From Hyperoplus lanceolatus (Eukaryota; Chordata; Actinopteri; Uranoscopiformes; Ammodytidae): a DNA stretch of 64,000 nt. The stretch's first letter is position 1. The number at the start of each line of letters is the position of its first letter. The DNA lies in contig CM049408.1 in the NCBI GenBank assembly GCA_026929865.2, positions 26,067,501 through 26,131,500 on the forward strand. The letters run 5' to 3'. Below are positions 17,753-54,466 of the stretch, one piece after another. Under the pieces are notes generated by a model that was not told the DNA's origin, searched no databases, and saw only the letters and a list, made by a program, of their open reading frames with translations. Position numbers and translations under genes: made by a program.

Positions 17753-18613
17753 ATCAGGTGCAGAGTGAAGTTCTGACATTGTGAAGTCCAAACAGAATAT
17801 TATTTCTGTAGAGAGTCAAGATAAATAATGTTTGACTGATGTGTTGATTCAGAGAAAATAAAAGTATTCTACATCAATCGTGTCTAAAGCTCCACATAAC
17901 ATTTTGTTTAAAAACGAGGGCAAACCTTTTCATGAGACTGAAACTGAAATATTTATGAACAATGTGACCCATATTATTTCCAGACTATTAACTCCCATTA
18001 CTTACCCTCTCTGTGCACTGTGCTCAGTATTCCTATGCTGGGCTAGTACGTGACATTGTGTAATAATAATTAAATAAACCAAAACTTATTTAGGAACGTG
18101 CACGATACAAGCACCCTATCTGAAATAATTTAATAAATGTATAAGATGTTATAAGCAACGGAGAAAGTTTGGAAAAGTCTATATTTCAGGTTCAATTGTT
18201 ACCCATTCACCCATGTGCAAAATATAGTGTTAATTGTTTTGTAAATATTTATATATTGGTCCTTTTAAACTACAAAAGGCTAAGATTAAGATAAATAGGT
18301 TAGAAAAAAGATCAATAAGTTCAAGTGAATAGAATAGTTGAAAATCAAAAAATAAATAAATAAAAATAATTAATGAATAGAATGAAATAAAAAAGGTTTG
18401 AAAATAACAATTTAAAGAAAATATAATTAAGATGAAATAAAAAAGTCAAAGTAATAGGTGGGTCTTGAGCACTGCCTCTGTCTGTATAGGCTATGAAATG
18501 TACTACAAACAGGGCCGCCCATAAGGGGTAGAAAGTGGGAAAGCTTTCTAGGGCCCAGCCCTTGGGGGGCCCATGGTCTTCAGAGGCCAAGAACTTAACT
18601 AAGCTTAACTTTA

Positions 18614-18811
18614 ATTTATTCTTATTTTTTTAAATATATTTTTGGGCATTTTTCATGCTTTATTTGACAGTATGAAGAGACAGAGGTGAAATGGGGCAGA
18701 GAGGGGAGTGACATGCAGAGAACGACCGCGGGCGGGAATCGAACCCGGGTGTGCTGCTGGGCCCGGCCCGGGGGGGGACGACGCTCTACCAACTGAGCTA
18801 AGGGCGCCCCC
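18614..18811 (-). mobile_element. tRNA-derived SINE, copy 1
   Basis: On the minus strand the head has a pol III A box (TTAGCTCAGTTGGTAGAGCG) and B box (GGGTTCGATTCCCGC). A body containing GTCACTCCCCTCTCTGCCCC and an A/T-rich tail follow. AGCTTAACTTTA lies on both sides (from 18602 and from 18812), a target-site duplication of about 12 bp. Confidence 0.85.
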
Positions 18812-20074
18812 AGCTTAACTTTATTTTTAACAGAAATATTCGCTATAACCAATTAAAACTTGCACGACCGTAAAAACAAAAAGTTTTAAATATTGTAACA
18901 TGGGTAAAATGTCAATATCTACTCCTCCGCTGCATGTCCGTCCTGTGTGCGCGCTGAAAAAAGTCGCTAACACAGAGCTGTTTATATTTACGATTTTGAC
19001 GTTTCGGGGAACAGGCGGGGCACTGGCTCTGAGAGACAAATATTAACGTGGTTAGTATAAACATAAACAAACATTTGCCAAGTGTTCACAAGAGATTACC
19101 TATATGCCTTTAAAACATCATAACATGATGTACTCCCTTACCTTTACCCAGGGCAGGTGGACTGGGTACCACAGAACTGAGCTGAGGGGGAATGGAGGCT
19201 GGCCAGGGAAGTGGTGTATCTTATAATTTGACCCCTTATACAGTATGCCATTGCCTTATAGGCTTCCCACATAGTTGTAGTTGTGGCCGAGGTTTTGGAT
19301 GTGTCTCAAAATAAATATAAACCTGTTCTCCCAGAAATTGTAGAATCTTTCAGCCCAGCATCAATTTAATTTAAACTCTCAAAAATGTATCTTAAATAGT
19401 CTTGAATAAATAAAATAGTCTTGAAGAGCTTTTTTAAATTTGAGTATCAGTAAAGTTCTTTCCTTGATGAATTCAGGTATCTCCATATCAGATCAATGTA
19501 GTACGTTTATACAATTATGCATTACTTTCCTGTACTTTTTGGTGTGCCATATGGTTACAAAATTGGGTTCTTTTGATATATTGTTGTACAGTTTTGGCTG
19601 GATTATTTTAGTTGATTTTTATTTTAGATAATTTTATTTGAGTCGTTCTGCTACTTGTGTCTGGATGTTGATCTGTGAATTGTGAAAAAGATTTGGACCC
19701 CGCAGGTAAATCAGAAAAACAGGTCGGTACATTTTGTTGTTGTTCTTCATTCTTATAAAGTTGACAAGGTTATTACTCTGTTGTTTTCCTGAGTCTGCAA
19801 ACAGGTTTAAACTCCTAACGTACATTTTTGTGATAAAGAATTTCCTTTTGGGGACAATAACGTCCAAAGTCTTTGACCTATGTGTCTTCAGGATGAGACA
19901 GCCCAGCCAGGTACAATTTGAAAAATGTTCCATGAGTTGCATGTCACATGCACCAGACCCAGGTGTCACACCATAAGGAGGCCTGACCAGTTTCAGGCAT
20001 TGGCCATCTCTGTGATAGTGTCCTTTGTTGCCTGCTCCTGTAATAAACCTAGTGAATACTCAAGAAAACTAATG

Positions 20075-20261
20075 TTGGGAGCACCCTTAGCTCAGTTGGT
20101 AGGGTGTCCCCCCATGGGCCTCGGCCAGCAGCGGACCCGGGTTCGAATCCAGCCCGCGGTCGTGCTCTGTATGTCACTCCCCTCTCTGCCCCATTTCAAC
20201 TCTGTCTCTACACTATCAATAAAGCATAAAAATGCCAAGAAAATATCTTTAAAAAAAAACT
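20075..20261 (+). mobile_element. tRNA-derived SINE, copy 2
   Basis: Same head and body as copy 1: A box TTAGCTCAGTTGGTAGGGTG, B box GGGTTCGAATCCAGC, then GTCACTCCCCTCTCTGCCCC and AATAAAGCATAAAAATGCC, ending in poly-A. Imperfect flanking repeats (AAAACTAATG / AAAACTATTG) suggest a target-site duplication. Confidence 0.85.
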
Positions 20262-20739
20262 ATTGCTATTTTGTAGAAATATGTTTAGTATTAAGCAATT
20301 GCGTGAGTTTTAGGGTATTACAATGTCAGAAATGTGATTCTATTTAAAAAATATATAATAATCACAAAAGAGTCCTTTTTTCTCACTTGAGCTCCTGCTC
20401 CGCAAACTCTCGCTGCACGAACCTGGTTGATAAGATAGTTAGTCTATCTACAAATACATGTATGTGTTTATTTAGGGATGAGTGCAAACACACATTGATA
20501 CAAGTAAAGTATGGGTAACCTCCAGCCCATTGACTGGAGGTTTTCAGGGGCCAAGCCATTTGTGTGGGCAGGCCTGACTACAAACAAACTTTCCTACTGT
20601 CAAAAATGTGAACACTAGGCTACTATGAGTAGTAGGCCCCCACTATAAATAGGAACACTATAAGTAATTTAAAAAAAAGTACTATTAAACGTTGACAGTG
20701 ACATGTTCTGTCATGTTTTTCTTTTTTAATCTGCCACCA

Positions 20740-21221
20740 CATCCGCCCCGTCACTCAGCATTCAGTCGCGCGCGCCGCCTCGTCTCTATAAATTGTCAGC
20801 GGTGTGAACGCAGCTGCCAGTTGGCAAACGGGCACCGTCAGAAAGCGAGGAAGTAGAGGCACACCACAAGCTTTTTTTTTTTTTTGTCGTCCGGGGGTTT
20901 TCTACACCTGGTACACGCACTTTACAAGCCTCAGCCGAGGAGGGGATACAACATAATCTTAAGGAACACGTTGAAACTAGGAGGTTTTATCTAAGGAGGA
21001 GTAAAACAGAAAAAACTGGATAACATCTCCAACTCCGGGGCATACGTAGCAAGCTAACCGCGCTAGCTCGACAATAAAAGGCCGTCGGCATACTATTATT
21101 ACCGTTATTTTTTATTAGTACACATAAGCGAATATTTCTGGCATAATCGAAGTTGCCCATAAAGTTCTTGGATCGGACGACGCTTCACGTTTAAGAGGAC
21201 AACGTCGAGAGAGACAAGAGG
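20740..21221 (+). promoter_or_regulatory. ube2d3 promoter and 5' untranslated region
   Basis: A CpG-rich patch (CGCGCGCGCCGCC near 20766) and a TATAAA-like ATAAATT (about 20786) are followed by a long leader with several CpGs. It leads to the ATG at 21222. The start site is not resolvable from sequence. Confidence 0.5.
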
Positions 21222-27373
<6,152 letters not shown>

Positions 27374-27925
27374 GGTTCTCGTTTGGGAAGCTGGTGGAAA
27401 ATGTCGTGGCTGGTTCAAACTAAAAGATTTCTGGGTTTTTGTTTTTCACTTTTTTTTTTTTTTCTTTTCTTTGTTTCTTTTTTTTTGTTAATCAAAGCAT
27501 TTTACCCCTTTTTTCCCCACCTGTGCGCTCATAAGAAGATAGTGTTTTCTCTCTAGGACACGTGCCAGTTTCTGTGAAGTTTCTAAGAAAAGAAAATATG
27601 ACAAAAAAAATAACTTAACAAATCATCATGGTTTCTGAACACTCGGCTTGAGCATGCACCAGTAAGCATTTTTTTTTTTTTTTTTTTTTTTTTTTTCAAC
27701 CCCAAAATTTGGTGATGTTTTAGTCAGTCACTCTTAGCACACACTTAGTAGAATCTGATGCAACTGTTCTGCGGACACTGAACACTGTATCAACCCCATG
27801 AAGGTCCCGCTGGGTTTAACAGGCTGGATCCTGTGGAGTTGATATTAACTTCGTCGTGGACTGGATTTACTCAGAGCACTTGTGGAGAAAGCCTGTCTCT
27901 TGCCATACTTGTGTGTTTTGTGTAA

Positions 27926-28462
27926 AATAAAACAATAATACTAATTGAATTTTAAAGTTTTTGGCAAAATTCTGCTGCGTTTTATTTTGAAAGTGGGGAA
28001 AAATCTGCAAAGGGTTTGTGGTGTGACAACGGTATGTTCTTCTGATCATTAGTATAGGAATCTATTACGAAAGGAGTGTATCTTATTCCACTATCAAAGT
28101 GTGTGTACAGAGAAGTATACAGCAGTATATATATCAATGTTAAGAAAAACAAAATATAAAGAACTTCAATGTTGTATTTTATGCATGTTAATAAAGGTAG
28201 GCTATTATTATATCTGATATGTTTCTGCACATTAAGTGGATTGTAAGGCTGAACAGTTGGAAAACATTTGGTTCCCCTCCATAAAGGCTTTTTCGATTTT
28301 TCTTTTTTTTCCTTTTCCATTATTTAGAAGCCAGTAGATGAGCTATTAGTTTTATGCCCACTTGAACACTGTCTTCTTGTAGCCCTTAAAATATTGATGC
28401 AAAGCTGATGGTTGAAATTCAACTTGTGGCTCTGTTTTCATTTTAGTTTTCCCCTCAATAAA
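27926..28462 (+). terminator. ube2d3 distal 3' UTR polyadenylation signals
   Basis: AATAAA occurs at 27926-27931 and 28457-28462, downstream of the stop at 27371-27373. The UTR has long T runs (27451-27487, 27669-27696). Which signal is used cannot be read from sequence. Confidence 0.45.
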
Positions 28463-29170
28463 GTTACTTAAACCATAAAATGAGTCAGAATTGTGCCTTT
28501 TTTTTGATTGTGAGAATGTAAATAATGTGTTGGATACATTGTCATAAAGTCATATATTTAGTCTTGTGTAGCTTTTGTATACCTGTTTTGTCCTTTGAAA
28601 ACCTCTTGTGCCTGTAAAGCAACCGGGAAAGCATAATCAGCTGTCTAATTGATTAAATGTTTGTACTTGTAGAAAATTTAATTTCTCAACAATAAAGGCC
28701 AGTATGAATATTGTATTTGCTCCTAAACTCTTAAATAACTTAACAGATATTTGACTAATAAAAGTACAATTTCATTTTAAAAGTGTCTGTGACTTAAGAA
28801 AAAAAACTAATGTGTGTAGTTATTGAATAAGAGTTTAAAAGTTCAACTCATATGATTTACTGATTTAAGTATGGACCTATTATAAAGAGTAGCCTAGGTG
28901 TAGCTGATTAACACCATGTTTTCACATAATGTAAATATATTATATACACACACTTATACAGATCATTTTAATTCAAAATTGTCCAAACTTAAAGATAAAT
29001 ATTTATTAAAACGTGTTTCCAGTTCCATAATTGCAACTCTAACTTTAAGAAAATATAAAAAGTAAAAATTCTAGTTTTTGTGTCAAAGTGTCTTTGGCAC
29101 ATGATCTCAGACAAATATTAAAACGATTAAAACATGTTCCTTTTCGCGCCAAGACGTGTCACTCGTGCAA

Positions 29171-29193
29171 TCAGCTGACCTCCCTCACGTGAC
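29171..29193 (+). promoter_or_regulatory. CLEAR-type E-box pair upstream of manba
   Basis: TCACGTGAC at 29185-29193 matches nine of ten positions of the TFEB/TFE3 CLEAR consensus GTCACGTGAC. It lies 127 bp before the manba ATG. A CAGCTG E-box (29172-29177) sits next to it. No TATA box is seen. The preceding 28480-29160 interval is AT-rich and otherwise featureless. Confidence 0.55.
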
Positions 29194-29319
29194 AATCAGG
29201 AAGTGCCCTTTCAGTAAACACCATGGACCTATAACAACTTTTCACACCCGAATAATTAACTGTTTCAGGTTTAAAAGTGTATTCCCGTTATTTACAATGC
29301 TTTTAAAATAACACAAACC

Positions 29320-38951
<9,632 letters not shown>

Positions 38952-39717
38952 CCTGGGACCAGCCAGCCTCCATGTTTGAGCTGTACTGTAAGTGGAAAGG
39001 CCACAAAGTAAGGTCCTCCTGTTGGTCGTCTGCTAAGTGTATTTTAAAAGAGACACTGACTTTTTGGTCTTTGTGGAGATTTAAAGGACAGACTGATATT
39101 GAAAGATGGATGATAATATTTTCCAAACTTGATTTGTTGCCAAATGAAGGAGGACATTTCTGTTTCCCCAGATGCTTTTTTCTTGTTTCTTATGGGAGCA
39201 AAAAAAGTCTTTTAGACGATTGTGGGGCATTTACTGTAAATCCAGCAATGAAAATTAAAGAATGGCTCTTAACATCAATGTTCACATTTACTAGAAGGGG
39301 AACTGCGGGAGACATCAGAGCCCTTTTAATATAAAGATTTTATTCGAACAAAACAAAATTAAATAAAACGTTGCTGTCTTGCAGCTTTGACTGAACGAAC
39401 CAGGGGTGCACAATAATGACTGTAACATTCCTGCTATGTTTTGTTTAGTTTAGTTTAGAGATAGTTTTTTGGATATTGTGCCTTTTTATTAAATCGGAAA
39501 CACAAGAAGAGAGAGACATGCAACACAGATTATTGGGGGAAATGAAACCGAGGACTAGGCCAAAATGTTTTGATATGTAACAAAAGCAGCTAAACTGATT
39601 TGAAGTCTGATCAGACCGTTTGCAGAGACATCATGTAACTTGACCTGGGTTCAGATTGACTGATGAATGTTTGTGTGCACTGAACCTTTTCCTTGTCTGC
39701 CTTTTTTGCACATCTTA

Positions 39718-39723
39718 AATAAA
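39718..39723 (+). terminator. manba polyadenylation signal candidate
   Basis: AATAAA is 767 bp after the manba stop. The region from 38952 to here is best read as 3' UTR. From 39740 to 40380 nothing is recognised apart from AT-rich sequence. Confidence 0.5.
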
Positions 39724-40379
39724 ACTTGAACACTGTTCAATATTTGAAGCTTTGTATTTTACACATTACTGTTCAGAATCATTCTTTTTTTTACAACCCA
39801 CACAGAGCCACCATATTATAGAGATAACCCAGTGAATTAGCTTTTTTTGTTTTCACCTAGTAATTTCATACAATTAAATTCTTAATCCCTCCAAGATTAT
39901 AACTAGTGCGTACAATATATAAGAAAATATCATCTTTTGGGACTTCAGGGCCTCCGTACTTAATTTTGAAAATGAATGCAGCACTTGTGCGTGTACTGGA
40001 GTCATTCTGTATGGTTCCATTGATACATTTAGTTATGTATACAGTACATGATGTAAATACTTCTGGTGAAAACTCACTACTGTGTGGTGTGCCTTTACTG
40101 TCTAAGCCCGCCCTCCAAGAACCATCCAAGTTGATGCACTATTTGAATTTCAGGGAGGAGGCAGTTGAGCCCAAACTAGTGGGGGTCAAGTTACAGCTTT
40201 AATTTAAAAGTGTAGAGTATTTTTTTTGCTTTTTGTACTGCAATTACGCCCCTCTGTCACTTGGTGGCGACATGGACCTTTAATCAACTAACCCACATGT
40301 TCTGATGTTTATGATTTTTTTTAAGCTTCCAGCTGTTTCATAATTGAACTAACGGAGACTCAGCTGTAGAGTGAGGCAC

Positions 40380-40547
40380 ACTGAGTTACACGTCCTGTTA
40401 AGTCACACTTAACACTTTAGTGCTCAAACTGCACACACACACAAAGTAAGCAATTGTCATAGGCCTATATAGCACTTAAACTTTTAAAACACGCAAAGGA
40501 GACACACGAGTAGGAGCGTGCGTCTGAGAGAGACTGCGTGTGCGCGT

Positions 40548-40589
<42 letters not shown>

Positions 40590-40979
40590 GAGCACGTTGC
40601 ATACCAAGTGAGAAAGTTGAGTCACAAAAGAAAGCATTGAAAGCCGTGAGCGAGTGAGTCCCTGCTTGGGTGCACGCGGTCGGTCGTTCGTTCGTTGGGT
40701 CACCTCCATGTTTTTCCTTTCATGCTCCTGCAGATTGATCTTTGAACCTGATCTAGGCTACATCAGATAGTCCTGATAGATCTGCCCCAGGAGCAAATCA
40801 GAACGGAGGATATAAATTAATCACGCTTGAGGCAAAAGAAAAAAAAAGATTGGCTTACAACACTTAAAGGACAAAACCCGGTGTCTGCTGCGACTATACT
40901 TCCATGGATCTATTCGTGGAAAGGATATCCTGACTTCTGACTTACTGACTAGAACAACACTTTTAAAAAAACAACAGTC
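40380..40979 (+). promoter_or_regulatory. slc39a8 upstream region with possible metal-response elements
   Basis: This 600-bp interval holds two TGCRCNC cores (TGCACAC at 40430-40436 and TGCACGC at 40671-40677), the MTF-1 metal-response core, and a (GA)n run at about 40553-40584. The cores are short and could be chance. No TATA box is clear. Confidence 0.3.
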
Positions 40980-49837
<8,858 letters not shown>

Positions 49838-49953
49838 ACAAACGTAAAAACACACACACTGAACATATAAATGAGCTGTTCCAGTGTCTGCTCACTCGGC
49901 CGGGCCGGAAATTTTATGTAAAGTGATCGTTTTGTACAAGCTAAACCAAATAT

Positions 49954-50312
49954 TTAAAGCTGTAGTACGTAACATCGGTCTCTCCCATGAGTAATTCTGA
50001 GAAATTACAACAACAATGTCGGTGCATCTATATGAAGTAAGCCTTCGGTGATCACGTATGGATCACCCATTATACCTTCTGCTGTACGTCCAGGTTTTTG
50101 CTTTGCAGTAGAATCAACAATTAAAACATTTTGTGGGAACTTCTTGAGATTTTTCTGAGCTCCGTGCGTTTGTAATCGCTGCCATACTGAGAAATACAGA
50201 GAGTGTTTTGTGGAGCTGATAGGCTTCATCAACTTTGTGTCAACTCATCTGGCAATGGCTCAAATGTAACCGGCATTCATTTGTATGAAAAAGTTACGCA
50301 CTATAGCTTTAA
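49954..50312 (-). repeat. MITE-like element, family A, copy 5
   Basis: The ends TTAAAGCTGTAGTACGTAAC and AAGTTACGCACTATAGCTTTAA are inverted complements. It sits in the slc39a8 3' UTR, 117 bp after the stop, reversed relative to copies 1-3. Confidence 0.87.
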
Positions 50313-51083
50313 AGGATAAATTATGCTTTTATATCTTTTGACTATCAATCTAGTGGAATGTTTACACTGTTCAAAAGGGAAAATCTTTAAAATCATTTTT
50401 AATGTATGAACTCTAGTCGATTGTGTTTTGAAGGGATAATACATTATTTTTTCAGTCTTTATATAGTGTGAAATACCTTTCTATTGATTGTACCTCTACG
50501 GTGCTGTAGTGTAAACTACCCTAGGTTGTGTTATTGTGACAACAGTTCATGTTTGGCCTTGTACGGCAACAGTGTTTGACCTCAGAGCTCTGTGAACTCT
50601 ATGACCTTCAAATATTGTGTTATCTGTCAGAATCTAGACACTGTTATTAAGTTGCCAATGAAACATGTCGGATACTTACCAAAATTAAGTAACAAAAATC
50701 ACCACCACATCTACAAATGTTTGTAACCATTAACATCAGAGGTATCTGTTATATTCATTATATTATGCATTGTTTGATTATGAAGGGTTTTTATTACAAC
50801 AAGAGCTTCCTCCTCAAACATCCAGACAACTTCTCCACAGTGCAAATAGACTTACTAATTACTGTATGTACAACGTGCATTTGTCAAGAATGTACCGGTA
50901 CTTGAACCTTTATTCTATGTGCTATGTTTGATTTTACTCAAAATTGCAATCTCATTGTATGTAAATCACATTATTTTTTAAACTTATTTTTTTTGTAAAT
51001 ACAGACACCAAATTTTTAAAATTCAAATATTTTTTGGCTTTCATGTAATTTATTATTTTCTATTTGTATGTGTAAAGGTAAAA

Positions 51084-51089
51084 AATAAA
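51084..51089 (+). terminator. slc39a8 polyadenylation signal candidate
   Basis: AATAAA in an A-rich context 1.25 kb after the stop, which implies a long UTR containing MITE A5. Nothing else is recognised from 50313 to 51530. Confidence 0.35.
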
Positions 51090-51639
51090 TGGTAAATATG
51101 CAGTTTCTTATGGCATGTAAGTGATGTGTGCAGACTTATTTTATTAAATGGTAAATTCTATATTGCGAATATGTACCGTAGGCCAGTGGTTCCCATGATA
51201 AAGATAAATAAATCTGATGGGTTGTTAGATGATAGAAAGGCAGAAAATCATATTTTTTCCACACAAAATTACATTTATTTAGGCTTTATTTTAGTGTAAA
51301 TAATTTTCTTCTGAATCATTGGACAATTTACCTATTCAAGTCTCTATTAAATATTATATAAAAAATATTTTTATTCTTGTTAAAATGGTTATTATCTGTA
51401 GACCAAAATGATGCAGCCAGGTGGGCAGCATATTGACGTAAAACAGGAAATGCTGCAAGCTGCGTTCAGGTCACATACGCACAGATCGTAAATATTGTTA
51501 TTCACAGAAACAATATGAGAAAAAACACTTACCGTCAGAAGCATAGTTGTCATTTAGGTCTGTTTGACAATGATATACATCTCATGAATCTTGTGGCAAC
51601 ATTTGTATAGTTTTAAATAACGTATATCCCTCACTGAAA

Positions 51640-51805
51640 ACACTGGCTGATGGATTTTCCCATTCTGCCCATGTTCCCTGAACGCAGCATTCCCAAACAG
51701 GAAGAGGAGACAAATAAATCCAGGCGATTTAAAGAAATTCCGGCGACTTTTCTCCTCTCGGCTGCCGTCTCCAGACTCTGCCTTCAAGTAGCACAAATAC
51801 AACAC
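51640..51805 (+). other. Candidate noncoding first exon of the NAT8-like gene
   Basis: A GC-richer patch ends at a donor (AACAC|GTAAGT, GT at 51806). It precedes the acceptor CACACACAG (ending 53160), 9 bp before the NAT8-like ATG. The link is inferred from splice logic; the 5' boundary is unknown. The intron 51806-53160 is AT-rich and shows nothing else. Confidence 0.4.
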
Positions 51806-53169
51806 GTAAGTCACGTTTATTCCTCCTGGTGATAAGAAGTAAATTAAATGTAATTCCTCGGTAGCTTTGTGAAGGTGAGAGATTATGGGCTAAAGTGAGC
51901 TAGCAAAGTTAGCATTACTAACATAACATTTGAACTCATCGTCTGACTTAAACGATCATGCACACACTGTGTGTTAACTCACTTATTGGTTTTTATTCGC
52001 ATGGATTGAGTTTATTAATAGATATTAAATGGCATGTGTAAGTGGGGGTAGGTCTGCAAAGAGTAAAGCTACACTATCAAAAGCCTGCATTTATAAAGTC
52101 ATGTAAAAAATAAAAAATAAACTCTGTCGGTTACACTGTCAGCATTGTCTGTATTTTGTGGTTCACATTTGACCGATATGATTGAATATTATTACACACG
52201 AGATGAAGAAACTCATTGATGGAGATCCTTCATCTTAATTATTAAAGAATTGTGCTCAATATGTCATAATCAGAAATACTTTCTCCTCGGGGGAAATTCC
52301 GTTTCCAGGAATAAGAAGTTTATAAATATGAACATAATTCTGCAATATTTACACATTGTAAGCACTAGAAATAACAACAAGAATAAATTGAATTATGTAA
52401 AATATTGGCTTCACCAAGTACATTATCAATAATAATCTAATAGCAATGTGACACTGCTGTCATTATTAAGTGATTTGTACAGTTAAAATAAATAATTGCA
52501 TGAATTATTGCACATGGAAATAGATTATCAATAAATCTTAAGACTTAAATCTGCTGACAAGGCTGAACAGTGAAGTCTAAAGGCCTATTGATAATGTTGT
52601 GCCCACACAGAGTGTCTCATTTGAAATGTTGTAATGGGTTAATGCTGATGCCATAGTGACCAAATCTACCCCTTATGAATTCCCAACAATAAGTTGAACA
52701 GTTTGATGACCACAGGAAGGATGTCAGTCATTTCACAGTTGGAAAAATATAGCTCATCATTGTCCTTTTCATTTCCACAATTTATGTCATAAAGCCAAGT
52801 ATATAGCCTCCTGTTTTTCCATTTGCCTGGCACAGTATATCAGGGTTCATCAGCAGTTGAGATAATTATATGCTGCTCAGCATGTCAAATCTTATCTAAT
52901 TTTTTTAAACTCTGAAACAAATTTAAATTTGAAGACCATAGCTACGTGATATAGCATATGTCAAAAATGATGTCATAATAAAAAAGTTCTGCAAATTTAT
53001 CTAACAGTAGTTCCGATAAAAAACATCATTGCATCATTGAACTTCATGCATTTTTCTATATTTTTTTGCTCTTTTAGATAGAAAGATTGCAAAACAAGTC
53101 ATCATATGTAGTGTTGTGTTATCTCTCACATTCCCACCTCGTGTTGTTTTCCACACACAGGGCTGAGCC

Positions 53170-53835
53170 ATGTCCGGTATTCAGATCCGGAAGTACACGG
53201 ATGACGACGCTGAAGAGGTGAAGGAGATGTTCACTGTTGGGATGAGCGAGCACGTCCCGGCGTCGTTCATGCACCTGCTCAAACAGCCCCTGACCCAACT
53301 GGTGATCATGTGCACCTTCTGCGCTCTCTTCACCAGCTCCAGATCCTTCATGCTGCCTGTTATGGCCATCACCCTGCTCCTAGCCGGGGCCCGCCAGTTT
53401 GTCGTGTACATGTTCAAACAATACATCGACACCTCGCTCAAAAAGGACTTGGACAACATTAGTGAGACCTACTTAAAGGGCAAGGACACCTTTTTCTGGG
53501 TGGCTGAGATGGATGGTCGCGTGGTCGGATCGGTGGCTTGCCTACCGGCGGCGGGAGCACCCGAATGCTTGGAGCTGAAACGCTTGTCCGTGCGTCACAG
53601 TCACCGCGGGATGGGCATCGCCAAGGCCCTGTGTAAGACGGTAGCGGACTTTACTCAGGACAGGGGCTACCCAGCAGTCATTCTGTTCACCTCTGTGGTG
53701 CAGAAGGACGCCCAGAAGCTGTATGAACACATTGGCTACGAGAAAATACGGGAGTTTGTCATCCCTGAGCTTCCCGCCAAAATCATGAACTTCACTCTTT
53801 TTGAGTATAGACTCAATTTAAAGAAAAAGGACTGA
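53170..53835 (+). CDS. NAT8/camello-like N-acetyltransferase
   Basis: A single 221-codon exon without interruption. MSGIQIRKYTDDDAEEVKEM resembles the start of NAT8-family proteins. A hydrophobic double segment (about 41-81: LTQLVIMCTFCALFTSSRSF to the LLLAGARQFVVYMF part) suggests a membrane hairpin. The GNAT domain follows, with FFWVAEMDGRVVGSVACLP and the acetyl-CoA loop HRGMGIAKAL at 145-154. Mammalian NAT8 enzymes acetylate cysteine conjugates or lysines at the ER; NAT8L makes N-acetylaspartate. Which substrate applies here cannot be told. The ATG has a Kozak-like GAGCCATGT context just after an acceptor. NAT8-type genes are often tandemly amplified in fish, but only one copy is seen here. 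Confidence 0.88.
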   Translation: MSGIQIRKYTDDDAEEVKEMFTVGMSEHVPASFMHLLKQPLTQLVIMCTFCALFTSSRSFMLPVMAITLLLAGARQFVVYMFKQYIDTSLKKDLDNISETYLKGKDTFFWVAEMDGRVVGSVACLPAAGAPECLELKRLSVRHSHRGMGIAKALCKTVADFTQDRGYPAVILFTSVVQKDAQKLYEHIGYEKIREFVIPELPAKIMNFTLFEYRLNLKKKD

Positions 53836-54460
53836 GTAGTTTTTTAACTTACAAGACACTAAGATCGTGTTACATTTCAGGGCGACACTACCGTCCATTC
53901 AAAAGGTTCCTATGCTTGTTGTTTGTTACCCAGCATGTATTGCTGTTTAGATTAAACATTACTCAGGGCAGGTCAAGTGACTGTACCCATTTAAGGAACT
54001 GTTTACTAGAAAACATTGGCAGTAAAAGGTCAGGCATGTTTTCTATTCTTACAAACGCATACTAGAGATTAGGGAAGTTGAATACGGCCGTGCTCGTAAA
54101 TAGTTTTAGATACCATTATAACAAATCGTTTCCACTCATTACTTAAAATATAAGGTATTGTTATTCTAAAGATCTCAAGTTAGATATGTTGATACCATGA
54201 GAAACGAGCTAATATTATAAGTGATAAGTGGGAACAAGCTTTTTTTATCTGAACATTTTCTCATTACCATGGGATAATGGAATCAAATAACTGCCATAAC
54301 AGTTTGATCATTTATTGTTTAGTTTGTTTCTTTTTAGTTCGAGTTGGAAAATCTGCTTCACCCAAAGTCTGCCTGTTTCAAAGTTTGTATTGTTTGAGCT
54401 CCTTGAAAGTGATTTGTAAAACTGATTTGGTAAAGGATTTAATTTATACATAATTCATAG

Positions 54461-54466
54461 AATAAA
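54461..54466 (+). terminator. NAT8-like gene polyadenylation signal candidate
   Basis: AATAAA is 626 bp after the stop codon. The following 54500-55420 interval is AT-rich without a supported feature. Confidence 0.45.

Larger units (their letters stand above)
17900..20700. other. Intergenic region rnf145-ube2d3
   Basis: AT-rich sequence with no supported gene. It holds two SINE copies (18614-18811 and 20075-20261) and a GGGCC-rich fragment at about 18513-18575 that looks like a repeat end. Unrecognised frames at 19634-19976 overlap on both strands and show no splice context. Confidence 0.6.

Noticed and set aside
19634-19976. Overlapping 111-codon (minus) and 80-codon (plus) frames
   Set aside because: No recognisable family, signal, splice context or codon bias; AT-rich intergenic sequence.
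20075-20161. Functional tRNA gene
   Set aside because: A and B boxes are present, but the sequence continues into a shared SINE body and A-rich tail, and the cloverleaf is degraded.
53181-53730. Minus-strand frames of 92 and 62 codons
   Set aside because: They are shadows of the NAT8-like coding exon.
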